64,000 nt of DNA from Ipomoea triloba (Eukaryota > Streptophyta > Magnoliopsida > Solanales > Convolvulaceae). Shown one piece after another: positions 32,883 through 44,443 of this stretch. The stretch lies in NCBI RefSeq assembly GCF_003576645.1, contig NC_044917.1, positions 13,630,557-13,694,556 of the forward strand, read 5' to 3'. The notes under the pieces are model-generated. The model was not told where the DNA came from. It saw only the letters and a program-made list of their open reading frames with translations, and searched no databases. Made by a program: the position numbers and the translations under genes. Position 1 is the stretch's first letter. Each line of letters starts with the position of its first letter.

Positions 32883-33031
32883 TGCATGATCATGATTTTG
32901 ATCATCAACCTGGAACCCACTAGAACTTGGAATTAAATCCTTGGTTCTATTTATTGATGAGAATCGATTTTCATCAAAAATAGCATCCAGGGACTCTATT
33001 ACGGTATGAACTGAAACAAATTCATTTAGTT

Positions 33032-33672
33032 CTATAACATAGAACCGGTATGCTTATTTAGTTCTATAACATAGAACCGATATGCTTTACTGTGTACTGC
33101 ATATCCTATAAAAATAGAATCAATTTCTTTTTCTCCTAGAGCCTTTCGTTTGGGATCAGGCAACCGTACCACGGCCCTGCACCCCCAGACCTTTAAATAA
33201 TTCAAGCTGGGTTTTCTGTTGTGCCAAAGTTCATAGGGAGTTATCCTATTTCTTTTGTTGGAAACTCTGTTGAGAACATAACATGCAGTCAGCATGGCTT
33301 CTCCCCAGAAACCTTCACTCAAATCGGAAACGGATAACATGCAGTTTACCATTTCCTTGAGCACTCTATTTTTCCTTTCTGCCACACCATTTTGCTGTGG
33401 TGTGTAGGGTGTGTGGTTTCATGAATGATACCCACAAAATGGAAAAAATAGTGGGTCATAATACTCACCACCTTTGTTAGTACGTAATATTTTTAATAAC
33501 AGACTAGTTTGCAATTCTACCTCCAATTTAAATATTTTAAATTTTTCTAAGGCTTCATCCTTAGAATGCAGGAGGTACACATAATAGTATCTTGAATAGT
33601 CATCAATTAAGGTAATAAAATATTTTTTATTTCCCAGTGACGGGGTGCTATGAAAGTCACACAAGTCACTGT
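33032..33672 (-). pseudogene. copia integrase, core and C-terminal part
   Basis: VYSDLCDFHSTPSLGNKKYF begins the catalytic core with the first Asp. ITLIDDYSRYYYVYLL follows. The second catalytic position reads LRTNKGGEY, with Asn where the family has Asp. After a frame break comes MAERKNRVLKEM with the catalytic Glu, then FWGEAMLTACYVLNRV and FIGYAVHSKAYRFYVIE. The piece stops at 33672 where the solo LTR's target site lies. Confidence 0.8.
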
Positions 33673-34236
33673 ACACCTGATGCAAACCTGGTTGGCCCGA
33701 TCTTCTCTTCACACTCTAATTTAAAAAGGATTTTAAAATGGTTTATTCGGTTGGGTGAGTTTGATTTGGAAGGTTTAATTTAGGTTGGGTAAAGGGTTGT
33801 TTTTAGGTTTTGATGTATAGCGGTTTGCCACGTCCGGCTGTAGAACGATAAAAACCGGGGATGACACCACAAGGATGGTAATTTCCTTGATAAGTCAGGT
33901 TTGCCATGATCCACTCATCACGACCGAACTCATTCCGAGTTCCAGAAAACACTCAGTTTTCTATCTCAAAAATTCGCTTACTGTATATATGATTTAGCAT
34001 GCAATGGCCTTAAATAGGCATTAACAAGCTGATTACAACCACATGAACGAGATAATTGTTAAACATAGGATAAACTAATTCTAACCAACAAACTAAGATA
34101 AATATGAAAATTAATATAATTCTAACAAACTAAATATAAAATAACTTTAAGATAATCTTCCTAATTAATTAATAAAAATAATTATTCTAAAATATTGCAG
34201 TAGCCAATTATTGATTCCCGTGCCCACAACAACACC
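33673..34236 (-). mobile_element. 554-bp solo LTR nested in the integrase, ACACC target duplication
   Basis: The insert 33678-34231 begins TGATGCAAACC and ends CCCACAACA. ACACC occurs on both sides (33673-33677 and 34232-34236). The integrase frame on the two sides continues in register if the insert plus one ACACC is ignored. On the minus strand, CTATTTAAGGCC could be a TATA box, which suggests minus orientation. There is no internal coding, so it fits a solo LTR left by recombination. Confidence 0.8.
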
Positions 34237-34469
34237 AATTCAAGTAAATTTGAATTTATTTTTATACTAGGAAAAGTATTCATAGTTATTTTATTTAACA
34301 TGCATGCATTGCATGGTTCCTTGTTCAAATCAAATAATGGAATTAATTCATCTTTAGCCATGTCAAATAAACAAATATAATTTACGTGACATAAACGGAA
34401 ATGCCATAAAGATGATGAACATACTGTATACACAGAACCTTCAACACTATTAATATTTACTTTGAACAT
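34237..34469 (-). pseudogene. copia gag-pre-integrase / zinc-binding region
   Basis: LWHFRLCHVNYICLFDMAKD with CNACMLNKITMN matches the copia GAG-pre-integrase segment, where a histidine/cysteine set binds zinc ahead of the integrase core. It runs into the solo LTR at its C-terminal side. Confidence 0.7.
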
Positions 34470-34484
34470 ATTACAACATATAAA

Positions 34485-34874
34485 TCATTGGCCTACACAC
34501 ATATCAGCCTTGGATAAAATAAATCTGTCTGCTTCGAAAACAAGTTTAAAACCACACTTGTTTAATACGATGCCTGAAATTAAATTTTTTCTAACATCTG
34601 GGGCATGACACACAAATGTAAGTGTCAACTTTTTACCCAAAGTAAGCAGCAACTCAACTTGTCCAATCCCTTTAACCTTCACCATGGAATTATTTCCCAT
34701 GTACAAGCTTAGACCATTGTCCAAACTTTTATAAATCTTATAAAGATTTATATCTTTACAGACGTGTCTGGTTGCCCTAGTGTCAACCCACCACGAGTCA
34801 TCAGTCTGCATGGCATAAATTTCAGATATCATAGCAATGAAATTTTCAGTACTATCTGAAACAAGATTAATCAT
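34485..34874 (-). pseudogene. copia aspartic protease region
   Basis: DDSWWVDTRATRHVCKD is the active-site region of the copia protease, but the catalytic triplet reads DTR where the family has DSG or DTG. KVKGIGQVELLL and LISGIVLNKCGFKLVFE follow as in related elements. It is inactive. Confidence 0.75.
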
Positions 34875-35630
34875 TTTACCTTGTTTCCATTGGCCACTTC
34901 ACTGGCCATGATCTCCAGAAGTTTTACCTTCCACTTGTGTCTTTTTTTTCTTCTACACTTCATTGTCTCTTCTAAAGTGTGGGCCGTTGCACACCCAGCA
35001 TGTAACAGATGCCTTTGCTTTTCCTTTTCCATTCTTCTTAAACTTAAAAGATTTGGTGGCCTTACCCGGCTTCCTTTTCCCTTAATGGTTCCCACTTGAT
35101 TTGCCTTCATTAACAAAGTTGATGGCAGAATTCGAGTCCTCGGTGACCTTTGCATCGCCTTTATTCTTACTTTCTTTCAGTCTGATCCCTCCCTCAACAT
35201 AAAGGTGGGAATCCAGCTTTTCCATGGTAAGTTCTTCCTTCTTTTGCATCAAGGTACGATATACCTTTTTCCTAGAAGGTGACAACTTGTCAATGATATT
35301 GGCAATGACAATGGAGTCATCCATATTCATGCTGTGTTGCCTCATTTGACCAAGTATTCAGAAAAACTCATGGAATTGTTCTATGACAGAATGATTGTCC
35401 ACCATTTTGAATTCACTTACCATGAATTTCTTGCTAGAGGCATCTTCAGATATATATTTTTCCTCAAGCATGTCCTGTGTGTCCTTAAAGGACTCCTTAT
35501 ACTGATAAATATCAAAGAGGGTGTCAGACATACCATTTAGAATATGGTCGCGGCAGGTGAGGTCATCGTTTTCCCATTTGAGTCGGCGACGGGTGGCTTT
35601 GAGAGACTCATTCTCTCGTTCTTCTGCCAT
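34871..35630 (-). pseudogene. copia gag remnant
   Basis: There are three overlapping frames. The first (35358-35630) reads LKATRRRLKWENDDLTCRDH, then YKESFKDTQDMLEEKYISED. The second (35082-35345) reads MRQHSMNMDDSIVIANIIDK and LDSHLYVEGG. The third ends in a decayed zinc-knuckle-like segment (CCHAGC, then AHTLEETMKC). Gag packages the RNA into virus-like particles. Frameshifts separate the pieces. Confidence 0.7.
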
Positions 35631-35741
35631 CTGCGGAAGCCCACGCCTTCAAAGTGCTCCAACTTTGGGATATTGGTTGCAAAGTCGAAGAACCCAGAAT
35701 TTATCATTCCTCAGAAACAGAATTTAGATTGTTGGATAGAT

Positions 35742-36642
35742 TGTTGGATAATTTGGATATGAGGAGTAGGAAAGTGATGAAATGAGATCTTCAGGCGTGT
35801 AACCATTTTCCTATAAGCTTTAAATATTTCTCTATCAAAAGTAACGAGGTTCAAGATTTAATCTTATGGGATACAAGAAGATGAAATGAAATTCTTAAGT
35901 TGCTTTAATTAAGAACTTCCTATAGAGTTGAAGAACTGCGAAATATCAAGATATTCTGCAAGTTAATTGCATGTCATGTTTTCAGACGTCTCTCCAAATA
36001 TTTATAGAGGCAAATATAGTTGTTGGGGAAGTTACATGGAAGTTACACGACAGTTTTCAACTCTAACTTCCAAAAGATATATATCAAAATGTATCATCCA
36101 TGAAAAATATAATTACATGAACCATGTACAGCAGGTATGTTTTCGTAAAAATTGTACCCTTCACATCTTACGTACTTCATGCATAAATGACAAAGTAAAT
36201 AATAAATATTATATTTATGACTAAATACATGTTACCATGCAAAAGACAAAAAATACTATATTTATATATTTACTAATCATGTATGTAGTGCCACGTACAA
36301 GACATTATGCGAAAATGCAAAAGGCGAATGTACTGTACATAATCAAGCCGGCCAACCTCGAATAGAGAACCGCCGAATCGTTAAGCACGAATCATGAAAT
36401 GAAGCTGACACCGAATTGATAAACATGAATTGTTAAACAACGATTCGTGCACATCAACACAAAATTCGAATCGTAAATTACAATTTGAAGACAACGACTT
36501 GGAAATTAACCTCTCAAGTATTAACGTCTCGGGCCCAGAACTTAGTACTTTTTAGTTACAACCGCACAACTCTAAATATTATTTAAGCTTTCATGGTAAA
36601 CCATCTGAAATATTAATCTCCATCACTATAAAAATTTTAACA
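35742..36642 (-). repeat. 5' LTR of minus-strand copia element
   Basis: It is 901 bases, starts TGTTGGATAATTTGGAT and ends TTTTAACA on the plus strand. GTTGGATAGA just inside it is a small partial duplication of the LTR edge, which blurs the primer-binding site. Confidence 0.85.
35999..36007 (-). promoter_or_regulatory. TATA box of the copia 5' LTR
   Basis: CTATAAATA on the minus strand lies inside the 5' LTR. The other LTR has the same TATTTATAG at the matching place. It would direct transcription of the element leftward. Confidence 0.5.
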
Positions 36643-36663
36643 GATAGAACCTCCAACAAAGCT

Positions 36664-36714
36664 CTATGCAGCATTTATGTTTAATTTGATATAAACTAGG
36701 CTAGATGGTTTCCA
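36664..36714 (-). pseudogene. RNase H-like fragment (upstream part)
   Basis: The minus-strand frame gives WKPSSLVYIKLNINAA and then a stop, resembling the first strand of RVT_3-type RNase H domains (W-x-P ... K-x-N-x-D-A), with Asn at the usual Asp. Its continuation is at 29603-29716 beyond the copia element. Confidence 0.35.
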
Positions 36715-37279
36715 CTTTCCATGTTAGACTGTGAGGCGACAGTCGAAGATACAAATTAACAAATTAAAGTTAGTATCTATCTTTCCAACTTTCAAGGATG
36801 AAAGAGCATTGAAAATAATTACCTCCGGATTCATCAAAATATTTTTCCATACTAAGTTGTTTCTAACTAGTCAAAGTTCCCATCAAACCATGATTAATTG
36901 ACCAAATGCTCCTTTGGGTAAACAATGTTGGTTTTTCATCACCCAACAATGTTGAAAGTTGTGAATGTTAAAGAAGCTTTACACCTATTTCCGATTTTAT
37001 CTAACATGCGTGTGAAGCTGGAGTTTTGCGTAGGGGTTGAGCTGTCAAATACTGTGAATGTGTGTGTAAGGATAAAACGAAGAGTCTATGACTCCCCGAG
37101 TGTCGGTCTCGAAGGAGGGACGTGGAGGTGTGTCAAGTGTTAATGCTTTCGATTGATTGAGTCATGTGATGCATTGAGTGTGGTTGTGGATGTGGTGAAC
37201 GATGATTTAAAGGTGCAGAGGTTCATAAGATTGTGCAATGTGAAGATAAAACAAATATAAGTAAACAAGTATGAGAAAA

Positions 37280-38345
37280 CAAGGGATTGGATAGTGTTCA
37301 TCTATGTTGCATCCTTGTGTGTCTTAGGCAATGGGTAAATGGAGCAAAGAAGTTGGCTATTCTAGAGTGTGTCTTCAAAGTCCTCTTCCACCTCTGTGTA
37401 CTAGGGCTTCTTGGACTAGGAGTGCCTTTTAGCAACCAAAGTCCTAAGAGACATTTTATCGAACACCTTAGCTACACACTTTCCTACTATTCTTATGAAT
37501 TCCATAGGATCTATGATTGCCACAAAGCTTTCAATCTCAACTCTAATCAAAGACATGAAAGAGTCAAGAGCTCAATCTCTCATCTAGATTGGCCAAATCC
37601 AAACAAGATATCATCAAAACAACAATCAATAGACAAGAATAGAAATTCCAACAATCCAAGCAATTAAACCCAAAATAGGATATAAGATCACTACACTAGC
37701 AACATATCTTCACACAATCCAAACCCTAGATTAAACTAGCCACACATATTCAAGAATTCAAAGATAATAGTTAATTCAATCTAAGAACAAGATAATGAAA
37801 AGAGATTAAAATATAATAGAGATCACCTAGTAACAAGAAATGGTTTCTTCAATCAAAGCTTCAAGCCTTCCTTTACAAGGTGAACTTTTTTGGAATCTAA
37901 ACTATTCTGAAAACTAAGACAATAAAAGAGAGTTTTTCTCCATCAAGAAGGAGAGCCTCCTCTGAAATTCTATCAAGGTGCCTTAAATAATCTCCGAAAT
38001 TTCGCCCTAAAATTATTTTCGCGCAGTGCTCCTTCCACGCCACTCACACGCGTGGTTGCGTGCGTGGATGGCTATTGGAATGCTGCCACGCCACCAATCA
38101 CGCGTGTCGGCCTCTTTTCGGGTCCTCCGAGGCTCCTGGCTTGCTCGATTTGCTTGTTTAGCTCGTTCTTTGTTCCTAGTAGCTCCCGGAACCTTTATAA
38201 TGTCTCAATTTACACCAAGGGTAGCTTTGTGTGTGGTTAATGAATTTAAAGCACAAAATCTCACAAGATTATCACTTAAGATACTAAAAACGCTGTAAAG
38301 CACCCTAGTTTATACTCAAATGATAGGTGTCTTGGGAGCTTATCA
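37280..38345 (-). repeat. Gypsy-type LTR or leader fragment
   Basis: On the minus strand it begins TGATAAGCTCCCAAGACACC and contains poly-purine stretches and ACGCGTGG/CACGCGTG words. This is a layout common to LTR and leader regions of plant gypsy elements. No partner LTR, gag or pol is present in the window. The longest open frame (37287-37667) shows no domain and is probably chance. Confidence 0.35.
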
Positions 38346-38699
38346 GCGTGCTTTGGCAAAATCACAAGACACGAAGAGATGGAAGGACATTTTAATAGTG
38401 GTACGGTGTTGCAAAAACAACAATATGCAAGATATTGCACATGATGATTGAAGAGTTTCTAATTGATCTGAGTGGGTAGACATGATATGCAAGCTTGCGG
38501 AAAGAAAATTAATTTTCACTTTGTGTGGGATTTTCACCTTCCATATAATGCATCTCAAGGAACATATGAATGCTTCAGTAGGTTATGAACATATACTACA
38601 TTGTAACAGAGTCAATAGTATTAAAAAAAAAAATTTAAAGTTTAATCTCCATCTTGGCCCCATTTCTAGATAATTTCTTGTACTATAGGATTAAGCTTT

Positions 38700-38950
38700 C
38701 GCATTTTTTCAAATAATGCTTCATATTGGTAGTGAGAATATATGCGTAGTAGGGATGAGGGTTGGTTTTTTTACTTTATTCAAACCACGGGTGTCCTGAG
38801 CAGGCCTTAATTGTAGGAGACACCTTTAAGCTTATATCATACTCAGATTAATTCTCATTCGCACCGGGCCGATAGGGGGTTTGAACTCTCGACCTCTCTT
38901 AAGGGACAAGAGTTTACGGCCACCCACACCAAAGGTTATTTTTTTAATTG
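38700..38950 (-). mobile_element. tRNA-derived SINE-like sequence
   Basis: On the minus strand, GTGGGTGGCCGTAAAC is followed after about 35 bases by GAGAGTTCAAACCCC, which is close to a polymerase III B box (GGTTCAAACCC type). The 3' side ends in an A-rich run near 38770. The A box is weak. It is not a functional tRNA. Confidence 0.4.
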
Positions 38951-38959
38951 ATAGTTTGT

Positions 38960-39820
38960 ATACATTAATAAAGATAAAATACCAAAATTTATTGATTACA
39001 TAACCCACATTGTTAGTAAATCATGGTAACTCAACTGAACTAGACAGATGCTAGACCTTTACTTACTGCGCACAAGGAGGCCCCTCACTTTAAGAAGTTG
39101 TCCCCACTCTGCCACTAATGAAACTCAATCTCTGGTCTTTGGTCCCAAACTTCACCCCTCAGTTGAGTTGCCTCGAATATATTTGCATATGTAATTTATA
39201 CCATTTAGCGCGTTAAATAATAAAAGTAAAATGCATACTTATTTTTATACATAATTAAAACATATATTTTGTGCGAGTAATATATACATTGTGTAGAATT
39301 GGTAATACAAATAGGACATAATTTATTTTATATTATTAAATTAAATAAACATGTATAATACTCTCAAGTATAGACGATACATTTTTTTTGAGCTAACTAT
39401 AGGCGATACATAAGTTTTGGAATTATTTTTTATTCTATTTTACTCGATGATCACTGGTGTTTCGTCACATTTGCACACTATTAACTCAACATGTACTTAC
39501 AATTATAAACATAGTGTTCAAAAACTTTTTATGCATGTCATTTATAATTTGAACTTTCATGCAAAATTATTGAGTTGCATTTTAAATTGGGATCATAATG
39601 ATATCACTTAATCATGTGTAAACACACTATTAATAACTAAATTAAAAGTGGCCTGACAAATAATCAACGCAAATGCATGCTGGTTTATTCACTAATTAAG
39701 CTAGTCTAATCAATCAATTCTACAAAGTTGTAAACTAATTAAGTGGATCAGATAATCCATGACAAGAAATTTGATATACCTTGACTACATGTCAATATCA
39801 CATGCTTTGTAGATAAACTT
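38960..39820. other. AT-rich non-coding interval
   Basis: I see nothing coding here. A pyrimidine-rich segment at 39060-39180 with CTCTGCCACTAATGAAACTC is not assignable. Confidence 0.35.
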
Positions 39821-39825
39821 CCATG

Positions 39826-40162
39826 TAAGGCGTCTCCATCCGAGTCTATTCAACGATGAATTTGGTAACCACAAAATTTCAAGTTTAAATCTCTATGAGA
39901 TTTATTTGACTTATTGATTTGAGCTGGTTAACTATGAATAACTTAGACTGGTTTAGGTTTGAGCTAGTCAACTATGGATAACGAACCTAGACTGATTTAG
40001 ATTTGAACTGATCAGCTATGGACAACCTAGACTGATTTATCTCATTGTAATCCTTTGTCAGCTATAGTCACAATGTGAATTTCATCCAGAGTGGTGAATT
40101 TCTCCCTAGCGCACATTTGTGCATCGTTTTTATTAATAAAACAACAACAACAACAACAACAA
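39826..40162 (+). mobile_element. SINE-like element with (CAA)n tail
   Basis: Head GGCGTCTCCATCCGAGTC is followed by TTTCAAGTTTAAATCTC, resembling a decayed B box. Three degenerate copies of TTTGAACTGG...CTATGGATAACC follow. It ends with ATTAATAAAACAACAACAAC, a tail typical of plant SINEs. A related but shorter stretch with AGACTGATTTATC lies at 42255-42370. Confidence 0.45.
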
Positions 40163-40318
40163 GAAAATCACGTTAAATTAAATACAAATTTTTTGAGGTA
40201 CGAGAAAAACTTGTGATCATTATTTAAAGGTGTATACAACATAAACATCGCTCTTGTGTAAAGGTCACAAGAGTATCAGAAGACTTAACTACTTAATTTT
40301 ACAAAGTGTTCATTATAA

Positions 40319-41422
40319 AGGCAAAAGGGTCAAATAGGCCCATGTACTATCATTGATTGTTCATATAGCACCATGAACTAAAATATGGTTCATCTAGGTC
40401 ATTATACTCCTAATTATTTTTCATCTAGCATTTTTAGCCTATTTCTAACAAGTAACCCATCTAATTTGATGACATGGAAAAATAAAATTAGAAAAAATGA
40501 TGACATGTTATTTATATGGATGTTTTGGATGATTTCTACCATATTTCATTAATGAAAAAAATAATTTCTTGCAATGAAATAGGGTAGAAATCAAAATTGT
40601 TATATAAAGTTTTAACTACATGAGTGTATGTATAGCGGGGTATTCATTATCGTTCGGCAATGAGATTTCATGGAAATCGATATATGAAAATTAAATTATT
40701 TTTATAATAAATTAAGATATATTGTATTGGGTAGATTTTATTTTATTTTAAAAATAAATTAATATTTTTGGATTTTTGGATAATTGAATAACTTAAGATA
40801 TTGTATTTATGAATGATTTCTTGGAAAGAAATAGGGCAGAAATCAAAGTTGTTATATAAAGTTTCAACTATAGTATACTGTGTATATGTATAGCAGAGTG
40901 TATTGTATATGTATAGCGGGGTATTCAGTGTCGTTTGACAATGAGATTCCATGAAAATTGATATATAAAAATTAAATTATTTTTTAGAAAATAATAAAAT
41001 TTACCCAATATAATATCTTAAGTTATTATATTTAATTTTAATATATCGATTTTCATGTAATTTCATTGCCGAACAACTTTGAATATCCCACTATACATAC
41101 ACAGTCGTGCAGTACACTATAAGTAAAACATTATATAACAACTTTGACTTCTACCCTATTTCATTGCAAGAAATCATTTTCTTCATTAATGAAATAGGGT
41201 AAAATCATCCAAAACATTCATATAAATAACATGTCATCGTATTTTATTATTTTATTTTTCCATGTCAACAAATTGGATGGGTTACTTGTTAGAAATGGGC
41301 TAAAAATGCTAGATGAAAAATAATTAGGAGTATAATGGCTTAGATGAACCATATTTTAGTTCATGGTGCTAGATGAACAATCAGTGTTAGTACATGGGTC
41401 TATTTGACCCTTTTGCCTTAAA
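40319..41422. mobile_element. Fold-back element with ~380-bp inverted arms
   Basis: The left arm starts AAGGCAAAAGGGTCAAATAG and the right arm ends in its near-exact reverse complement (CTATTTGACCCTTTTGCCTT). The arms remain alignable for about 380 bases inward (about 40319-40700 and 41040-41422). The centre holds a further direct copy of the inner arm (40820-41000), which carries TATAGCGGGGTATTC. There is no transposase. Arms this long recall Mutator-like or fold-back elements. I could not find a clear 9-base target duplication. Confidence 0.7.
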
Positions 41423-41447
41423 CTTTTATATCTAATCTAATCTAAAT

Positions 41448-41553
41448 AAAAACATAATAAGTGTGAATGAATGTTATACCCTTCATTTATGTCTGTATTT
41501 AAAAACATAATAAGTGTGAATGAAGGTTATACCCTTCATTTATGTCTGTATTT
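41448..41553. repeat. 53-bp tandem duplication
   Basis: AAAAACATAATAAGTGTGAA and the following bases at 41448-41500 recur at 41501-41553 with one or two differences. Confidence 0.8.
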
Positions 41554-41597
41554 TCCATTAAGTTTTTTTGTACATTATGTTATAAAAGTTGTACTTT

Positions 41598-41907
41598 ACA
41601 ATATATTAGACAAACATACCCCTACCGTTATAACTTCCGTTATCTTTTCCACTATTGTTATCATGCACATGCATCCACTATATATTTTCTTATTTTGTTC
41701 AAGAATAATAATATATACACATTATATATTAGAGTTATATGTTAGTTATTTTCTAAAATATAAATATTAAATGTATAAAAATATTTTACATTATTATTAT
41801 TATTTACAATAATTTAAATATTGAGAATTTAAATAAATTTAAAATTTTAATATAAAATATTAATATTTGGCACATATTTTTTGCGCATCGCGCATAGAAA
41901 AAACTAG
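41598..41907 (+). mobile_element. Non-autonomous Helitron, 3' part (second copy)
   Basis: This is a close relative of 1787-2110. The hairpin TGCGC-ATC-GCGCA is at 41882-41894 and CTAG at 41904-41907 is followed by T. It starts at the same TTACAATATATTAG as the first copy. There is no coding sequence. Confidence 0.7.
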
Positions 41908-41909
41908 TA

Positions 41910-43555
41910 TATATATAAAATCCAACTAAAATAGAAAGTCCATGTGGTCACTATTCATAACATGCGATGCCACTTCAGAAAATAAAATGCATGAAGCATT
42001 AACATCCATGTCTGACCACACAGTATAAAATATAAATAGTGTATGGCAATTAAGTGCAGAGATGCACACTAACTCTAAGTGGGTAGCACCACATTGATGA
42101 GAGTTGAAAAGTCAGTCTTGTCCAATCTCAATATCTACAACTAACCACCAACTCCAATAATTTTCAAAAAAAAAACCACCAACTCCATTACTTAAGTCGA
42201 TCATTCACAAATATCTTTCTTTCACGGTTAAAAAAATTAACCCGTACAAATTGTTTATTTGGTCAGCTATGAGAAATTTAGACTGATTTATCTTCTTGTA
42301 ATTTTTTACTGATTAGAGTTACAAGACGAGTTTCATCCCGAACAAACATTCAAATAGCGATTGCGGACATTTATGTAAATCAAATGTTAACAAAATTACT
42401 ATTTTTAGTTTTTTATGATCGCAAAATTTACTATTGCTAATGATAGTCAAAAAATTTAATCACCCGCTAAAAGTAAAATGTGTCTTTTGTTAATTCCCTA
42501 ATTAATAAGTCGATATAATAGTCAACACTTGTACCATCAAATCAATATATAAAATCCATTGTTTCAATGTTATTATGAGTATGAAAGTTCTTAAACACGT
42601 TTGATGTGTAAATTTACCAATCATTAATTCATTATATCATGAATTATGGTAAATGTTCATTTTTAGAAGTACATTATTTGAATACTGAAGGTTCATTATT
42701 TGGTAGTATATTAAATAATAAATCTTTAATACTGAAATAATGTACTTTCAATATATTAAAATTATATTGAACATTTATTCATGATTTACATTGCAATGTA
42801 GACTATGGTCTACAGTATAATTTGGCTAAATTTATTTAGTGGTGATATGAGACTAAAATCTTTTGAGATGAAATAATTTTAATTTCATTCTAGCAAATTA
42901 AATTTTATTAAATATTTGTTCTCTTTGAATTGTTGTTTTTATTCAAACTACAAAACAAAATTACTTATATATATTATTTTTCAATTTTAATCATTCAAAA
43001 CTTACTTTAATTTTAGTTGTGGCATAGACAGATGTTAAATATATCCCCTACCACAAAATGGGTAGGGGTCATTATAAATCCCCTACCACATAAAGTGCTG
43101 AATTGAAGTAGAGATGATAATAATTGCAATCTCCCCAATTTGCTTATTGGACTCACAAAAATAAGACTATAAGAATATCCATAATAGTAAATTTTGAAAA
43201 TTTTTGTCAGGTTTTTAATCACATATGGAGGAGAGAATGGGAAGAGTCTTCCTACCAAGCCTTGGTTTTTATCAAAATTATGGAGCCCACCAAGGAAAAA
43301 AAAAAATCTGCCCTAGTCGCGTGAAGCGCAACCAGCAGTGCACGTGTTTGCTGGGCGCGTTTATCTGAAGCTTTTCTTCTTCTTCTTCTTCCCTTCCATC
43401 TTCTTTTTTCTAGTCATACATGCAAAAACTTCTCAAAATCTATGCCTTGGATGCTATAAGCCTTATGATGATGATTATTATTATTGTTGTTGTTGTTGTT
43501 ATTTATGAAATGTGAGTACGGTTTATAATTTTGGGTGTCTTGTGAATTGTCTGAT
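41910..43555. other. AT-rich non-coding interval
   Basis: No domain is recognisable. CCCCTACC repeats near 43045-43090 and a (CTT)n stretch at 43375-43395 are the only structure seen. Short open frames here look like chance. Confidence 0.4.
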
Positions 43556-43633
43556 CATTATTTATTAGTGTCGGTAGATTTTTCATTATTATTTTTCTTT
43601 ATTTATGAAGAGTAAGAGACAAAATACCCAAAA

Positions 43634-43837
43634 ATGAAGGTAAAAATTGGAAGAAAGAAGGGGGCATTGCCATTTGCCACACCACTACTTGTCTATCCTC
43701 TCATGATGGTATTGTACGTGAACATTCTTAGTCCACTTGTGTACAATGTTGTTTATAGTTGCCTGTGCACCATAATAAATACTGTTGAATTATATTTTGT
43801 TGACATAATTTGCAATAATTTTATTATCATATATTAA
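43634..43837 (+). other. Small open frame of unknown status, copy 1
   Basis: A 67-codon frame from ATG: MKVKIGRKKGALPFATPLLV, then a hydrophobic stretch (YPLMMVLYVNIL) and more aromatic residues. It could form one membrane segment, but there is no known motif, no codon signal and no neighbouring exon. The same frame is intact in copy 2 (44758-44961), which shows only that the duplication is recent or artefactual. It is probably not a gene. Confidence 0.2.
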
Positions 43838-44129
43838 ATTAATTTCACGTTTCGTTAATGTGCAAACTAGCTAGTAGCTGTTTTCAAAAAAAAAAAAAAA
43901 AAAGCTAGTAGCTAGTGAAAGAGATACTATTCAAAGTTTTTTTTTTTAATTATTATTAAAAATGACGAGTACATTACTATAATTTCAATCTTATGTAGCG
44001 CATGTATAGTATTTCGATCTTGTTTAATGTTAAATTGATAAATTATATTTATTTTAAATTGAAAAATATCAAATTGGTCGCTTAAATCTAATGAATATAT
44101 AGTGTAATTAAGTCTCTAACTCTATACAT

Positions 44130-44373
44130 ACATACATACATCACCAAAAAACACACTAGGAATGCAAATATACAACACATAGTGTTAGAAAATGCACCAT
44201 AGGGTAGGACAGTTATGGTGCATTATTTTGAGTGTGTGGTTTTTTGTGTTTTTGTGTATTTCATTGTGGTGCATTTTCTACATTGAGTGGTGTATATTTG
44301 TATACATAATGGTGTGAACCGCACCGACCGCACCGACCGCACGGAAAGACGCGACCACATTTGAACAGAATTC
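44130..44373. mobile_element. Group B (TA)n element in copy 1
   Basis: The right end has GCACCGACCGCACCGACCGC and GCGACCACATTTGAACAG before the TA array (44374-44440). The body has GTGGTGCATTTTCTA units, and the left end has CACACACTAGGAATGCAAAT. The inner part CACTAGGnATGCAA is shared with the elements at 28.6 and 59.2 kb. Confidence 0.55.
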
Positions 44374-44387
44374 TATATAAATATATA

Positions 44388-44440
<53 letters not shown>
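44374..44440. repeat. (TA)n microsatellite
   Basis: A TA array with small interruptions borders the group B element of copy 1. Confidence 0.85.

Positions 44441-44443
<3 letters not shown>

Larger units (their letters stand above)
29718..36647 (-). mobile_element. Ty1/copia LTR retrotransposon, 6.9 kb, with GATAG target duplication
   Basis: The element spans 29723-36642, flanked by GATAG on both sides (29718-29722 and 36643-36647). Both LTRs begin TG and end CA. Internal order on the minus strand is gag, protease, integrase, reverse transcriptase, RNase H, which is the copia order. A polypurine tract (GGAGGAAGAA on the minus strand) abuts the left LTR at about 30657-30668. A primer-binding site was not recognisable next to the right LTR. 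A 554-bp solo LTR is nested in the integrase region. Many stops, frameshifts and altered catalytic residues make it non-functional. Confidence 0.9.

Noticed and set aside
37287..37667. 126-codon plus-strand frame
   Set aside because: No conserved motif; the surroundings look like an LTR or leader of a gypsy-type element on the other strand.
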